64,000 bases of DNA from Pyrenopolyporus hunteri (Eukaryota; Ascomycota; Sordariomycetes; Xylariales; Hypoxylaceae), in the NCBI GenBank assembly GCA_902806595.1, contig CADCXC010000003.1:2666001-2730000 (forward strand), in the 5' to 3' direction. Position 1 is the stretch's first letter; each line of letters opens with the position of its first letter. The position numbers and the translations under genes are program-made. Positions 23,704-34,991 of this stretch are shown piece by piece. The notes below the pieces were generated by a model. The model searched no databases. It worked only from the letters and a program-made list of their open reading frames with translations, and was not told the origin of the DNA.

Positions 23704-24892
23704 TGCTAGATCGAATGAGTGTCGTAGGATTGCGGTTCTACGACACAGATATTTACACACTCGGAATTAGTAGTCAAGTTGGTCACGTCGCACGGGAGCA
23801 GCGACGGACCCCAGGAGGTTTAGGCTGTAACTTGGACTTGGTATATGCCTCAAAATATGCTTTTTAGTTAGGTATTCATAGCTGATAGTGAGGACTCATA
23901 GCTTTGTTGATTGCAGTGTTCTTGATGTTGCCTGTGCTCGGAACTATCATGTGAGGGGGGATAACTGAAAAGGGTCTAGTCAATACTACCTACTAAGCTG
24001 ATCAGTATCAAGGAGGGGTGACGATAATTTGGTACGCGAATCTTACTGTCCTGATGACGCCTGTATAGCTCTACGTAGGTGTAAGTATTATAAGCTTGGT
24101 TCCTAGCCAAGCTTCACTCTTAATACATATTAGCTGTCTAATCACCACAACCCCCGAGCCACAGAATATCTGAAGGAATATTTCTCGGCGGTTTCTTTTC
24201 AGCGGGAGTCGCTTGCGAGATTATTGACCATTATCTGATTGTTTTTGTGTATCTCTTTTTTTCTCAGCAAGGTAGCTCCTCATTTGATAGACGAGTGGCG
24301 TTCGTATGGGGTTAAGGAACCGGACTTTGACACTTTTCTTTCCGCGCACATTATTTTTTGGGTCGAGGACAATGATTGAGTAAGGTCGAAGATAGATAAT
24401 ATATTCCTCAATTATACTCACTCAGTAACTAGGTATGCTCGGTATATGTACTAACCGTGCTACCATTGCGACAATACGGGCCTTTCCCCAGCTATATTTT
24501 GGTGACCAGAGTCTGTTACATCCACCACAACGTCTTCGCGCTCCATTCAACACGAAGTATAAGGTTGTTAGCTTAGCAATTATAAATCACTCTAGGACGA
24601 TAAATTCTAAATTTATTTTCTAGGTGTTTTCTTTTTCCAAGAAAAAAAAAAGTTTGGTTCGTCTGGTTATGGATACCCGGAGTTTCTGTTGTAAACCGAC
24701 GCTTTGCTCATCCAGTGTGGTAGCTTCGGTTATCGACAGGACGGATACGAATACATATCATTGGATGCGTTTATTTTATTTCATACCTCTCTATACCTGT
24801 ATTCTTAGCTGAATTGTACCTACCGGTAAGTTTTAAGCCCTCACGATATAGTAGGTACAATATATTCAGCGCCAATAGCTCTTTTGTTACCC
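23704..24892. other. Intergenic spacer, HET promoter and ABM-like gene 3' region
   Basis: No supported gene. AT-rich around 24200-24800 with short frames only. No tRNA or transposon ends were recognised. Confidence 0.55.
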
Positions 24893-25645
24893 TTAGAAGG
24901 GCATCAGTTTGACCTCAGCAACCAATTGCGTTACACTAGCTGAATCGCCAATCTCCCTCACGATCTCTTGGCGCGAAGAAGCGTTCTTGGCAGCGTCGAG
25001 TTCCTGGTAACCAGGCGGGATAGCATTAGCAATCTGGGCTCCAGCAGGGGAAAATTCGCGTACTAACCGCCTTGTCTGCGACGACTTTTACAACGGCCAC
25101 CTTTTTCTCCGGAAGATTCAAGGTGCTTCCGTATACCGCCTCGGAATCCCCCGTTTTCGCAAGCGCCGACCGCACTTTGTCTAAGGCAGCCTGCACAATT
25201 TCGTCGCTCGATGCGTTCTTGGGGCGGATCAGCAATACTTCCAAGACCGCACGGCCACCGAAAAGATGCTCTCCCGCATTCGTCTCGAGAAGGTTCAGCT
25301 CCGGCGGACCAGCTGAGAATGGTTTCAATTCGGATGCGAAGTGAGCAAAGGCGGGAGATTTGAGAAATTCGTAAAAGTCAGACGCCTGGGGCCATTCTGA
25401 TGGTCGTTAGATATTTCTGTAACATCGTTGACCAAATCAAAACCAACCCACTTACCAAGGACGAGGATTTCTCTGTGATCCGACGTAACATCCTTTCCAT
25501 CTTCCGTAACTACAAATCCCGATAATCCTCGCAGGACGCCTCCATCCTGAAAGGCCTTGAATGCGATAGGGAGTTTCTCTGAAGCGCCCTTTAGAGATTC
25601 CGGGTCTTTCTTCAGCTGAGGGAAGACGAGTTCGATTATGGCCAT
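24893..25645 (-). CDS. ABM-like dimeric alpha/beta-barrel protein
   Basis: Three minus-strand exons are read: 25645-25456, 25396-25068 and 25003-24893, with introns of 59 nt (GTAAGT donor, TCTAAC branch) and 64 nt (GTTAGT donor, GCTAAT branch, ACCAG acceptor). The protein is 209 residues. The first intron is certain: it restores EWPQASDFYEFLKSPAF, a typical alpha/beta-barrel stretch. The second is the best-supported choice; an alternative pairing (donor GTAAAA, acceptor GCCCAG) would also keep frame and would add IANAIPPGYQ. The protein seems to hold two tandem ferredoxin-like halves, as in antibiotic-biosynthesis-monooxygenase-like or stress-responsive barrel proteins. Catalysis cannot be assigned. 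No signal peptide. Confidence 0.75.
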
Positions 25646-26977
25646 GCTGAAAGGAGGTGTTACAGGGTTCCTTTTATTTACGAGTTTTAACGGAGGTGAT
25701 AAGCGTTGGTCTATGTTGGGAATATCGAAACTTGAAGGTCGAGCGCTTTGATGCCTCTCTTAAGTATTATTATCATAAGACATAGTATTGTAAACTAACC
25801 CAAATGATTATAAACCCGACAGTCGGATGGATATGGGCACCGTCATGGTGGACGGTTGGTTCGCCATAGAAACTTATCGCCGATCCATACCCAATCACCG
25901 AACCGCGCACCAACGCCGCTTATAAGATTTCGCTCTTCCTGCTTTATCCTCATCCTATTAACTCTTCGCACGGGGACAAAATAACTTATTAATCTGATCA
26001 GTAAATATCGGAATATATCGGCTTCGGAACAGGAGAACTCAATCCTAGTATAATAGATGTACCTATCCTAGGCCTAAACCTCGATTCGAATGCAGTGCTT
26101 AGAAGGCATGAAGTATACCAGCAGCGCGGCTACTATTATTTAGCTTGGGTTCAACCTACTTCCCTATAGGTGTTATCAATTCATCCTCTACGGTCCTTTA
26201 CGGCCACCTCATTATGGATTCACGTCGGAACTCGAACAGCTCCTTATTGACGCACCGCCATACTCCGCAACATGTCAGCGACCCATATCAATCCGAGGCA
26301 ACAAACAGGTCCACGTGAAACCCGCAGACCGGGTGCGATGGGGATGACCGTGGATGGGCTTCAGACTGGAACGTCGTGCCGTCTGCGAGTAAGAGACGTC
26401 CGTGTGCCCCGCAGGCTTCGCGTGGTTGTCTCTCAGGGTCCAATGATAGGATAAGAATCTACATAATCTGTCAGAATAACCTAGAACTCGGCGCATTCTT
26501 TTGGCCGTACACGGGTTTAGTTAAGCCGGTTTGGCCTTACCAACAGATCGGCGTCCATTTATACACATGGTCTACCCGGGAATTCTGTGCGTGCATGCAT
26601 GCCGGATGTGGGCGAAGAGTCACGTCTTAGGCGCAGATCCCGGTAACCTGATTTACCTTTCACGAGTTCTTCGTTATCTCACAAACGGCATAGTAAAAAT
26701 ACCCCGTGTTAAAAAGGCGATATTAAGGCTTTACGTCTAAACTGGTCCTATTCTTGGTTATTTCGCGTAAGAGGAAAAAGCTAAGGAAATATTGATGCAA
26801 TGGCAACTTAGTGATTGCCCCTAGTTCCAATACGAAGGCGCCGAAGGCCTTGGAGACTCGAGAAGATGTCGAGGGCCGCGGAACCTCTACTCTTCGTACT
26901 CGTTAGCGGTCGGTTATAGGGGAGCTGCGTGCGCCACAACTCTATCTACCCACCCTCTAATTACCACCAAAAGCTCC
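25646..26977. other. Intergenic spacer (1.3 kb)
   Basis: No supported gene. Short frames around 26270-26640 lack protein-like composition. It contains the promoter of the ABM-like gene (right of 25645) and the 3' region of the HIT gene. Confidence 0.55.
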
Positions 26978-27709
26978 CTAACCACGCCCCCTACTATATT
27001 TTCCGAATATACGAGTTAGAAGTTTAGTAAGTAGCCCAGGGGCTCCTGCTTTCGCCCCTTTCCTAGACCTGTCCATCAACTCTTGTTCCACTTGCTTCTC
27101 GGACTTCCACATGAGTGGTAACCATGATGGATACTTGAAGACCTTCGGCCAGAAGCGCGGCTCGACGATTACATGCATATGTAAATGGTGAATAGAGACG
27201 ATGTCCGGCCAATAAACGTTCCCGACCAGGACCCGGCGGCCACGGTGGAATCCAACGTGCACTTCGGCAGGCGAGACTTCAGGGCAGTACTTCCGCAACA
27301 GATCGTTCCCTAGCTTGATCATAGATTGAACTACATGCGCGTTACCCGGTGTTAGTCCTACCCCCCAATACCTAGACACGTTAGGTGGAGCGATGGTTGG
27401 CTAACTCAGGGACGCATGTTCAGATTCTAACTGTTCGACGTCGCGCCATTCGTGCGACTTCGGTATGACTAGCCAATGGTGGCGCCCGGCCCTCCGCCTA
27501 TTATTTATGGCAACGAAGGCATCATCCTAAGCAATCGTGTCAGCAAGACGCTTTCCCCTCGCAATTCAAGACGGACGCCGAGTTGTTACCTCATATACGA
27601 TGTTCTTCTCGAACTTGGTCCGATCGCAAAAGATGCAGTACGTTTGCTTCTTCTCGGTCCATTCGAGGTGAGCCAGATAGTTCAAGAAAGACCGTATCCT
27701 CCTAAACAT
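26978..27709 (-). CDS. HIT (histidine triad) family protein
   Basis: Three minus-strand exons: 27709-27590, 27526-27406 and 27330-26978, joined across 63-nt (GTAACA donor, TTAG acceptor) and 75-nt (GTTAGC donor, GTAG acceptor) introns, giving 197 residues. The first exon has the CIFCD motif common at the start of HINT3/aprataxin-like HIT domains. The second gives RHHWLVIPKSHEWRDVEQL. The third holds the catalytic triad motif SIHHLHMHVI (about residues 125-134), matching H-x-H-x-H-x-x. A basic tail follows (KGAKAG...RGRG). By family it is a nucleotide hydrolase or transferase using the central His to form a nucleotidyl intermediate, probably cytosolic or nuclear. The exact substrate is unknown. 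The third exon alone (133-codon frame) would give a truncated protein lacking half the fold. Confidence 0.88.
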
Positions 27710-28503
27710 GGTGGGACTATTGTAGGGTAGGGGATCAAGGAGGGAGTAAAGAAGGATCGGGCACCATGTCCCGTAAAGGGATATTTATTGGTACCTTGCT
27801 ATTTACATATCGTAGAACAAAAGGTCCGGGTAATTACCGGTCTTATATACCTTATGGTAGCCTCTTTGGTAAGGCGTTTTCGCATCTTAAAAACACCCAT
27901 GGTGATTAGTTGGTGATTAGTTGGTGATTATTTTGCAATAAGTAAAAGCCGCCCCGAGACTATGGGAAGTCTAAATTGATGTGAGGCCTCTCTATAAGCG
28001 GCCACCCTGAATTTACGCCCAGGAGACCTTTCTGGTACACACCTACCTACATCCCTACCTAAGTGTATTATTCAGCCTGCAGCTATTTGGGGCTGTGGTA
28101 ATAACATATGGTTAGGCAGCTTAACTAGGGACCTATAGGTAGCCTCGCTAGTGTTGTTCGTCGCACCCCGGCGGCCCCCTTCCTGCTGCAAGCTTTCTGA
28201 GCTATATTATTAACCGAGTCCATAGAGAGGGAGTTAAACTGTAAGGCCGCCTAGCGACGAGCCTACAGATAACGTCTACTCTGCCGTATCCATAAGCCGT
28301 AAGAAGCTGCCTAAACGGAAATGGGGAGTGAACTGGCGGGTTAACGGATTGGTAAAAGACATAACCCCATCTCGGTTATGACTGGTGCAAAATTGAGATG
28401 CGTGAGCGAATTCGTCTAAATATTACTTCTCTATATACCATTCCACTGAGTGTCATTTGACTCGTATCTGGTAGCCTTTTCTTAATTGGTGGGGGGGTTG
28501 TAA
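27710..28503. other. Intergenic spacer with a short tandem repeat
   Basis: No supported gene. A tandem 11-mer (GGTGATTAGTT, nearly three copies) lies at 27901-27930. Otherwise unremarkable AT-rich sequence; the HIT gene promoter is at the left end. Confidence 0.55.
27901..27930. repeat. Tandem 11-mer GGTGATTAGTT
   Basis: Two complete copies and one eight-base partial copy in direct repeat, in the spacer upstream of the HIT gene. Confidence 0.85.
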
Positions 28504-31500
28504 TCACGGCCCGTCTGGACGTAGGAATACTTCGATGGCGCCTCTCATCTTCTCCTCAAGAACCTTCTTTTCCTTCGCATTCGACGGCGTCGGCGCCCGG
28601 CAGATCGCCCCGCCAAAAATCTCCGCTGCTCTCTTCTCCCAGGCTATCCGCCGTCGCACTGCGGCCCCGTTTATCGTCGCTTCTCCAGCACTTCGGCGGA
28701 AACTCAGGCTGCGCTTAGCGCCGGGCTTCCGAGTACTTAGAGCCTCCAGCTCTTCCTTATTAAGAGAGATCAACTCGTTCGCAGCCCGCGTCAACATGGA
28801 CATGAGAAACACGAAGGAGATGTTGTAATATGGCGCTGTTGATAGTATATCGAGGATGGCGGTTTTAGCTTCCTCACTTTCAGCGGCAGTCTTTGCACCC
28901 CCTATGTTAGGTACGGATTGCTCGATTTTGGCCCAAAGAGAAGCTGTTATGATGCCGTCTGGCATGCTGGAGAGGAACAACAGGAGAACTTCGCTGACGA
29001 TTTCGAGGCGTTTCGATGCTGGTATATCGGCTTTAATGGTGTCCAACACGGGCCTATCCTCATCTAGAGCTTCTATAATGGCTGTTCGGAGTTCGTCGTG
29101 GTCCTCGGCATTAATTGTCTGCCACGAGTCTTTGTCGAAAGGCCATCCAGGTTTGTCGCGCGGTACTTCTGCTTCTTCTAACATGTTTTCGTCGGCGATT
29201 ACTCGTTCTATCAGACTTTGCACTGCCTCGGTTAGTTTGAAAAGTTCGCCGGGAGATGACTTGTGAACTTCTAGAGTATAAGGTATCGATCCCCGTTCCT
29301 GACGCCCCTCTAGGAATCCTCGGATGCCGGCGCCACGTGGGACTCGGATGAGCTCTTCAAGCGAGCGCCCGAAGCAAGTAGGCACCCAAGTGGCCTTGAT
29401 TGGGATAAAGTGGTCTTTTCCTTCGGTGACGCGCAATATCAACACGTCTTCTAGTTGAACTATGTTCTCGTTCAATGCTCGTACATGAACGAGGTCGTGG
29501 ACGTAGGCTTGTATATCCGCGTTCACGGTCTCGCCTGGTTCTAGGGTGATTTCGTCGCCGAGAGTGTCCTGTACGTCCCCATCGTCGCTAACCTCCGAAC
29601 GGACAAATTTAAACTCTAGCCATGGAGGGTACTTCGTCGTGTCGTCTAAAACATCCGGCTTCTCCACAAAGGAGAAAGTAGCTGGAACGCGCCCGGTGTT
29701 TGCGATGGTTAAGGATCGGGTGCTCTTCCGTAGAAATTCAAGGTCTCCAAAATCGATCCCTTCGCTTCCATCGGCGCCGTACTTGTTATCTTTGCCGGTA
29801 GAGTCTTTCCCATCGACAATGACGGTAATACCCGGCCGCCCTTCATTTTCGGCTCGGTCGAGCTCCCGGGCTACTTCAGCATGAACCTTAGCTTTTAGTT
29901 CAGGCACAACCGCATCGTAATCCAAGGTGAACACAGCGACCACGGGTTTATGATCCGATGACATGATTCGTTGATGACTTGTATATACATCTAGATTGAT
30001 TTTATCGACGAAGCCCTCCTTCGTCGTGACTTGCCCTGCATCATCGGCTGTATCGTCGTACTCGTCGTATTCGTACGAGGCGGTGTCGCCGTATGTCAAA
30101 TTATCCGCGCTTGTATCGCTGGCGGGATCGTAATCGAATAGGACGCTTTCGTCATCGGCGGCCTGGTCAATGCCTCTTTTTTTCATGTCCTCATCTTTTC
30201 TCTTGGCCTCGGCCTCCTCTTGACATTTCTTTTCGTACAACGTAATATCTGTACGCGTGCGAAACAGGACACGATCACACCAGCTCGGTGCTCGCTGCTT
30301 CTCAGAGGAGTCGAAGAGTCCTATGGTACCAACATCGTACTTGTACGTCGGTAGAAATGTGATAGGCCCTTCGCGCCAACCTTCACAGAACGCTTTGCGC
30401 TCTTTGATCATACGCTTGAGTTGGTCATGCGGGAGCAAGGAATCGAGAGTGGCTTGTAAGGATGCTGGGTCGTCATGCGGGTTGGGCACAAATTCGTCAG
30501 GGTCTGGGAGTTCAACGTTCTCGTCACTAGGATCTTTATCAAAAGATGCTTCACGCGATATCATGCCTGGGGTATTTGAACCGTCCTCGTCATCTTCGTT
30601 GTTACGCAGTATGATGACGCCGTCATCGCTGAAGGTCTCTCCAGTATGCTTCTTGTTTACATCATACTCGCCGCGGGTATGTAGCATTAACAAGCGGCGG
30701 ATATCTTCCCCGGGTAAACCGTCGAGGCGAAAGTTAAGGTCGCCAAACCAAAAAGCGAAATCCTCGTCGCCCAACCTTTCTCCTTCGTCTTCGAGCACTC
30801 CGCCAGAATTGATGGGAGTGAACCTAGTTTGGGTCATGATCCGATTGTAGTCCCAACATCGCCGATCGAGACTGGTCTGGTCGTGACCGGAAGCAAGATG
30901 ACAATTCGTAAAAACAAGCCGCGTGGTTTCGCCTAGGAGTATACGAGATGTTATCGCTCCCTTGTTGCCCCAATAACCTAATAGGCCATATATACCGGTC
31001 CCGACACTAACGGTAGACTCGTTCGATATCGTCTCGGCTACTTCAGGGGAGGCGTAGATGAGCAGAAGAAGGCCGACAAGTTGCTCGCTAGCAACAAGAG
31101 TATACCCTTTTGGTAGGGCGGCCTCGAGGGCGTCTTGCCATTTTGCAATAGCGGCGGGGTCGGAATAGAAAGTTTGGGTAACGAAATTTAGGTTGACGAT
31201 TTCCTGGAGTCCGAGGACGTAGAGCCCTATCTTGTCGCCCCCCAATAGCCGCACCTTAGCGTCCTCTTCTCCTCGCGTAGACCCGTCTGAGTTGTTTACC
31301 CCCTCTTGCTCCTCTGAGCCGGTCTCAGGTCGCACACCCTGCTGGTGGGCTTTGTCCTCATCTCCACTTGGTTCTAGAGCCTCACTATCTTCCGACAAGT
31401 TCATCCGTGTTAGTTTCGTATCCAACCGTGGTTCCACTCCTTTGCCCTCGATAAACCAGCTCGCCAGGTCCTTGTCAGTGCCTGGACAGCCAGCAACGTT

Positions 31501-31653
31501 CCATGACCCGACCTTGATCCGTATGCGATGGGACCTAACATATTCAGATTTCCTAGCACGCACTGCGCGGGAGAGGGAATAGAGATTGGAGGCCGCCGCA
31601 TCAATCGGCTCCGAGTCCGACGCAACGGAAGGGTCGCGGTCGACAGCTGACAT
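28504..31653 (-). CDS. Inositol polyphosphate 5-phosphatase (OCRL/INPP5B-like) with C-terminal ASH-like and helical domain
   Basis: A single uninterrupted exon of 1049 residues starting at the ATG at 31653. The catalytic 5-phosphatase domain carries all hallmark motifs: WNVAGCPG (about 51-58), LGLQEI (about 146), FWFGDLNFRLD (about 299), SWCDRVLF (about 456) and SSDHKPVVAVF (about 564). GDLN, WCDR and SDHKP are the Mg-binding and catalytic motifs of this fold. After residue ~630 comes a beta-rich segment (FLRKSTRSLTIANTGRVPATFSF), an ASH/immunoglobulin-like domain, then a helical C-terminus (PRGAGIRGFLEGRQERGSIP onward) at the position of the RhoGAP-like domain of OCRL. Acidic insertions lie between motifs. 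By family it dephosphorylates the 5-position of PtdIns(4,5)P2 and related lipids in membrane traffic; the localisation partner is not shown. Confidence 0.92.
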   Translation of the reverse strand: MSAVDRDPSVASDSEPIDAAASNLYSLSRAVRARKSEYVRSHRIRIKVGSWNVAGCPGTDKDLASWFIEGKGVEPRLDTKLTRMNLSEDSEALEPSGDEDKAHQQGVRPETGSEEQEGVNNSDGSTRGEEDAKVRLLGGDKIGLYVLGLQEIVNLNFVTQTFYSDPAAIAKWQDALEAALPKGYTLVASEQLVGLLLLIYASPEVAETISNESTVSVGTGIYGLLGYWGNKGAITSRILLGETTRLVFTNCHLASGHDQTSLDRRCWDYNRIMTQTRFTPINSGGVLEDEGERLGDEDFAFWFGDLNFRLDGLPGEDIRRLLMLHTRGEYDVNKKHTGETFSDDGVIILRNNEDDEDGSNTPGMISREASFDKDPSDENVELPDPDEFVPNPHDDPASLQATLDSLLPHDQLKRMIKERKAFCEGWREGPITFLPTYKYDVGTIGLFDSSEKQRAPSWCDRVLFRTRTDITLYEKKCQEEAEAKRKDEDMKKRGIDQAADDESVLFDYDPASDTSADNLTYGDTASYEYDEYDDTADDAGQVTTKEGFVDKINLDVYTSHQRIMSSDHKPVVAVFTLDYDAVVPELKAKVHAEVARELDRAENEGRPGITVIVDGKDSTGKDNKYGADGSEGIDFGDLEFLRKSTRSLTIANTGRVPATFSFVEKPDVLDDTTKYPPWLEFKFVRSEVSDDGDVQDTLGDEITLEPGETVNADIQAYVHDLVHVRALNENIVQLEDVLILRVTEGKDHFIPIKATWVPTCFGRSLEELIRVPRGAGIRGFLEGRQERGSIPYTLEVHKSSPGELFKLTEAVQSLIERVIADENMLEEAEVPRDKPGWPFDKDSWQTINAEDHDELRTAIIEALDEDRPVLDTIKADIPASKRLEIVSEVLLLFLSSMPDGIITASLWAKIEQSVPNIGGAKTAAESEEAKTAILDILSTAPYYNISFVFLMSMLTRAANELISLNKEELEALSTRKPGAKRSLSFRRSAGEATINGAAVRRRIAWEKRAAEIFGGAICRAPTPSNAKEKKVLEEKMRGAIEVFLRPDGP

Positions 31654-32864
31654 GGTTGTTCGAACACGGTCGAGACGTTGACACGATTGTCGGCAGATAG
31701 AAGGCTGATTTGGATATAAGAGGGCACAGGGACGTGGGGACGTATATACCGAACGGGATACCTAGGTCAGCTCTTGATCGCGTGCGTTGAACTTAGCGTC
31801 GGGCATCGTGCCTTGTGACGCTATCGAGGGGCTGTGCTCGGATCGAACTGCTGAAAACATATGAGCGCCAGTTGATATAGGAAAAGGCGCTTTTAATGAA
31901 AAGGGATCGATATGTTAACGGGCATTGAACTATGATGCGGTTTATACATATATCAATTTGGATAGGAGACGCTCAAGCTTAATACAACGGTCGCAAGACC
32001 CAAGCTGGATAAATCCAAAAACGAGGAAAGTTAGGTTTATTTATCAATAGGAGGTGAATTGGAAAATAAAGTACATACATGACATATGTCCATTGCCACT
32101 TATCGATAAACCGATAGGGTAGTTGGGTACCTAGGTACCTAAGAGAACCTGGCATGTACCTATATACATGTAATGTACCCTAGATTTGTACCCTAGATAT
32201 TTTTCCTCTAACGGTTCTTCAAGGCGTTGCACTAGGTACCTATAGACCCATACGTAAGCTAGGTACGATCTAAACCTCTCTGTACCTACCTACTTACCTA
32301 GATATTCAAATGGGAAATCCCTTGACCCTGATCGCATGATAATTATCACCCTAAATGAATAGCGACACAAAAGACAGGACACCAAAAGGAGAGCTAGAAT
32401 ACCTGGGTAGGGTTGTTCCATCACGAAAGATTAGGCTCTATGTAGGTAGGTAGGTACCTAGGCAGGTATACATGGACAGAAATAAACATAAACACTTTCG
32501 TGTTGATACATGTACCGACCTAATGTGCCTATGTAGCTGGGTACGTAGTACACGTAGTACAGAACGAACGGAAGCTCCAATAGGTGGGGGCGGGGTCATC
32601 CCGATAATATAAGTACCACCTAGCTCCCGTATTATCCAGGGTTCTTATTGGTCAGTAGGAAACAGCTCCCAATGCTCCGACCATCATCCAATTCGAACCC
32701 AACCTCGAAGCAAGAGCAATTAGCTTACCTTCTCTTTTCTTTGCTTTTTTTTTTTCTCGTTTGAAGCTCTCTTTATCTTTCTAACCTCACACCTCCCAGA
32801 CGCCATTGTCCACACTGAAGCATTCCTCTCGATACCGGCTCCGCTCGCGCCAGCACAACCCAAA
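31654..32864. other. Divergent promoter region between the 5-phosphatase and DCP1
   Basis: 1.2 kb between divergently transcribed genes. It contains dense AGGTACCT/TACCTA motif copies (32120-32300, 32441-32466). A strong pyrimidine tract (about 32731-32790) sits directly upstream of the DCP1 ATG at 32865, as often seen in fungal core promoters, and a CCAAT element lies at about 32577. No gene. Confidence 0.65.
32441..32466. repeat. TAGGTAGGTAGGTACCTAGG dispersed motif copy
   Basis: A long copy of the intergenic AGGT/ACCT family, in the promoter between divergent genes. Confidence 0.75.
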
Positions 32865-33770
32865 ATGTCTCAGACAACGCCCCGCAAGTACCAAAACAGA
32901 GGCCACCAGAACCACCCGTCCTTCTCTCACTCGCCGCATTCGCACTCCCACGCGCCCTCCCATTCCCTTTCTCATTCGCAGCAACACCATCACCCACATC
33001 CGCAGCACCACCACCAACAGCAGCAGCAGCAGCATGGTCACGTCCGGAACCGATCCCAACAACTCCGCGCCCAAGCAGCCGAGCTCCAATTCGCTACCGC
33101 CACGTCGGACTACGAGTCGGACACGGCGCACTACATGGCCGCGCACCCGCCCCCGCCCGCCGCGACGCTCGCCGCGCGCACCAACACGGAGCTGAACCTG
33201 GGCGTGCTGCGGCGGTACCGGCCGACGATCACGAGCATCCTGTCGATCGCGGCGAACGCGGTCGTGTACGTGTTCACGCCGCCGGCCAAGTGGGACAAGT
33301 CCGGGCTCGAGGGCACGCTGTTCATCTGCGCGCAGGACGAGGACGGCGGGGCCGCCGACGGCGCCCTCTTCGTGCTCAACCGCAAGGGCATGCAGAACCT
33401 CATCCTCGACCTGAGCACCGTCACCGACTTCGAGCTCGCCACCGGCCTGCTCATCTTCAAGCTCGACGAGGGCGGGCCCCGCATCCCCATGGAGAACGAC
33501 GAGTACGTCCGCCCCAAGGTCCTCGGCATGTGGATCTACGCCGAGGACGAGCAGGACCGCCGCACCAACGCCGCCCTCATCCACGAGATGTGGACCAAGG
33601 CTCGAGCCCCGCGGAACGGGGCCGAGGGAGACGTTTCGGCTGGCCCCTCGTCGAGCGCGTCGCCGTCTGATGACGTGGACGACGGAGCGCCCGCTAAGCA
33701 GGAGGTAGGCCGCCAGGTTAGCTTGAACGAGCTTTTTGGACGAAGTCAGAACGGTATTGGGGGGGCCTAG
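32865..33770 (+). CDS. DCP1: mRNA-decapping enzyme subunit Dcp1
   Basis: A single exon of 301 residues with start ATG at 32865. The first ~75 residues are low-complexity (His/Ser/Gln runs such as HPHPQHHHQQQQQQHG). The Dcp1 EVH1-like fold begins near residue 105: NTELNLGVLRRYRPTITSIL, then ANAVVYVFTPPAKWDKSGLEGTLFICAQD, ALFVLNRKGMQNLILDL and KVLGMWIYAEDEQDRRTNAAL. These are the expected conserved stretches, including the W of the proline-binding patch in the WIYAE region. The C-terminal ~70 residues are disordered and end SLNELFGRSQNGIGGA, a short motif that may bind a partner. Dcp1 activates Dcp2 in 5' cap removal in cytoplasmic P-bodies. The core is markedly GC-rich at third positions compared with neighbours. 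Confidence 0.93.
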   Translation: MSQTTPRKYQNRGHQNHPSFSHSPHSHSHAPSHSLSHSQQHHHPHPQHHHQQQQQQHGHVRNRSQQLRAQAAELQFATATSDYESDTAHYMAAHPPPPAATLAARTNTELNLGVLRRYRPTITSILSIAANAVVYVFTPPAKWDKSGLEGTLFICAQDEDGGAADGALFVLNRKGMQNLILDLSTVTDFELATGLLIFKLDEGGPRIPMENDEYVRPKVLGMWIYAEDEQDRRTNAALIHEMWTKARAPRNGAEGDVSAGPSSSASPSDDVDDGAPAKQEVGRQVSLNELFGRSQNGIGGA

Positions 33771-34991
33771 GACATGTTCGGAGGGTCTGTGGGGGAAGCA
33801 GAAGGAGATTTGGATGTGGAGGTTTCAGGTCAGCTTCACAGCAGTATCAGCACGGGTAAACAATGGATCGAGGGTCACATTTGGCGTTCAAGAGATACCC
33901 TGAATAGGCGTTGAATTCGGAATAGAAATGTATTCTTATTTCAGATCCCGACAATCATAGACAAAGTGATTGCATGAGCTCGGTCGGCCTCGACCAATTC
34001 CGCTCATGCACTCCATGTATGCCTATAACCCCTTTCTTGTTATGACTTCCTACTTTCGGTTCTCCTGTCCCGGTCTCATCGACTGTTGCCCTAAGAAAAG
34101 AGACGAGGTAGATGGGGACACTCTTTCCCATTTTCTTTAAATTCGTCGTCGGGTATTTTTACCGATACGTTTACTTCGTAACCCAAACAATCGGCTTTAT
34201 GTCCTCTTCTCGATTTTCTATTTCACAAAGCTGGTATAGAAAGGATAAAAAAAAAAGGAGGTAACTCCTCGGAGCCTCGCAATGCCGAGGCAATAAATAT
34301 ACGAGTGGAAAGACCAGTCCCGGCGTCCGACTCCAGCTCAGGCATACATCTACGATACCATATCCTCCAGCAACGTAGATGTAATATTCCAGCCTGCCTA
34401 GGTATGTTATGGCCTGTGAACCGCATCAAGCGATATTCCTCTCAGAAATTGCCACAATTACATCACGCGCTGCATAGCAACTCCAAAGACCCTCGTCATG
34501 TCTGGCGTTCAATCCTATTTCATAGGTATTTAAGGTAATGTGTACAATTTAACCGGTCGGTGGAACATGATACCTCGACCGGGCGAACCATGGGGCCTGC
34601 ATTAGCAAAATTGCCAGAGCGGATCTGCCTCTTAGGTAATGTGAACTGAACCACCCCTTCTCCCAAGTATCCTTTGTAATGAAAAGTGTCAGAACCGCAT
34701 CCATAAACACCGTTGCTAGCGGCCGTCCGTTCGAAACATATCTCGCGCGGCAGTGTCTATCTCTTGCTCGTTATGTAGGCCATAAAACACCTAAAAAGCA
34801 TAGTCTCGAATCGTCCCCCTGATCGGTTGAAAGTTTGTTAAAAGGTCGTCTTTCTGGGCGGGGCGTTTCCCCGCCGTGAGCTAGACTTTCGCAAAGTCGA
34901 ACGGAAGAATATTGTCGAATAAACATGCATTGAAAAATGCACAAACCACGTCTCTTCAAGAGGAAGTGGGCTCAGCAGATCCTTGCCAGCC
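33771..34991. other. Convergent 3' spacer between DCP1 and the kinase gene
   Basis: No supported gene. It holds the 3' UTRs of both convergent genes. An A-rich tract lies at 34244-34260. Short frames here lack protein-like features. Confidence 0.6.

Noticed and set aside
32787..33584. 265-codon minus-strand frame over DCP1
   Set aside because: Antisense shadow of the GC-rich DCP1 coding sequence.
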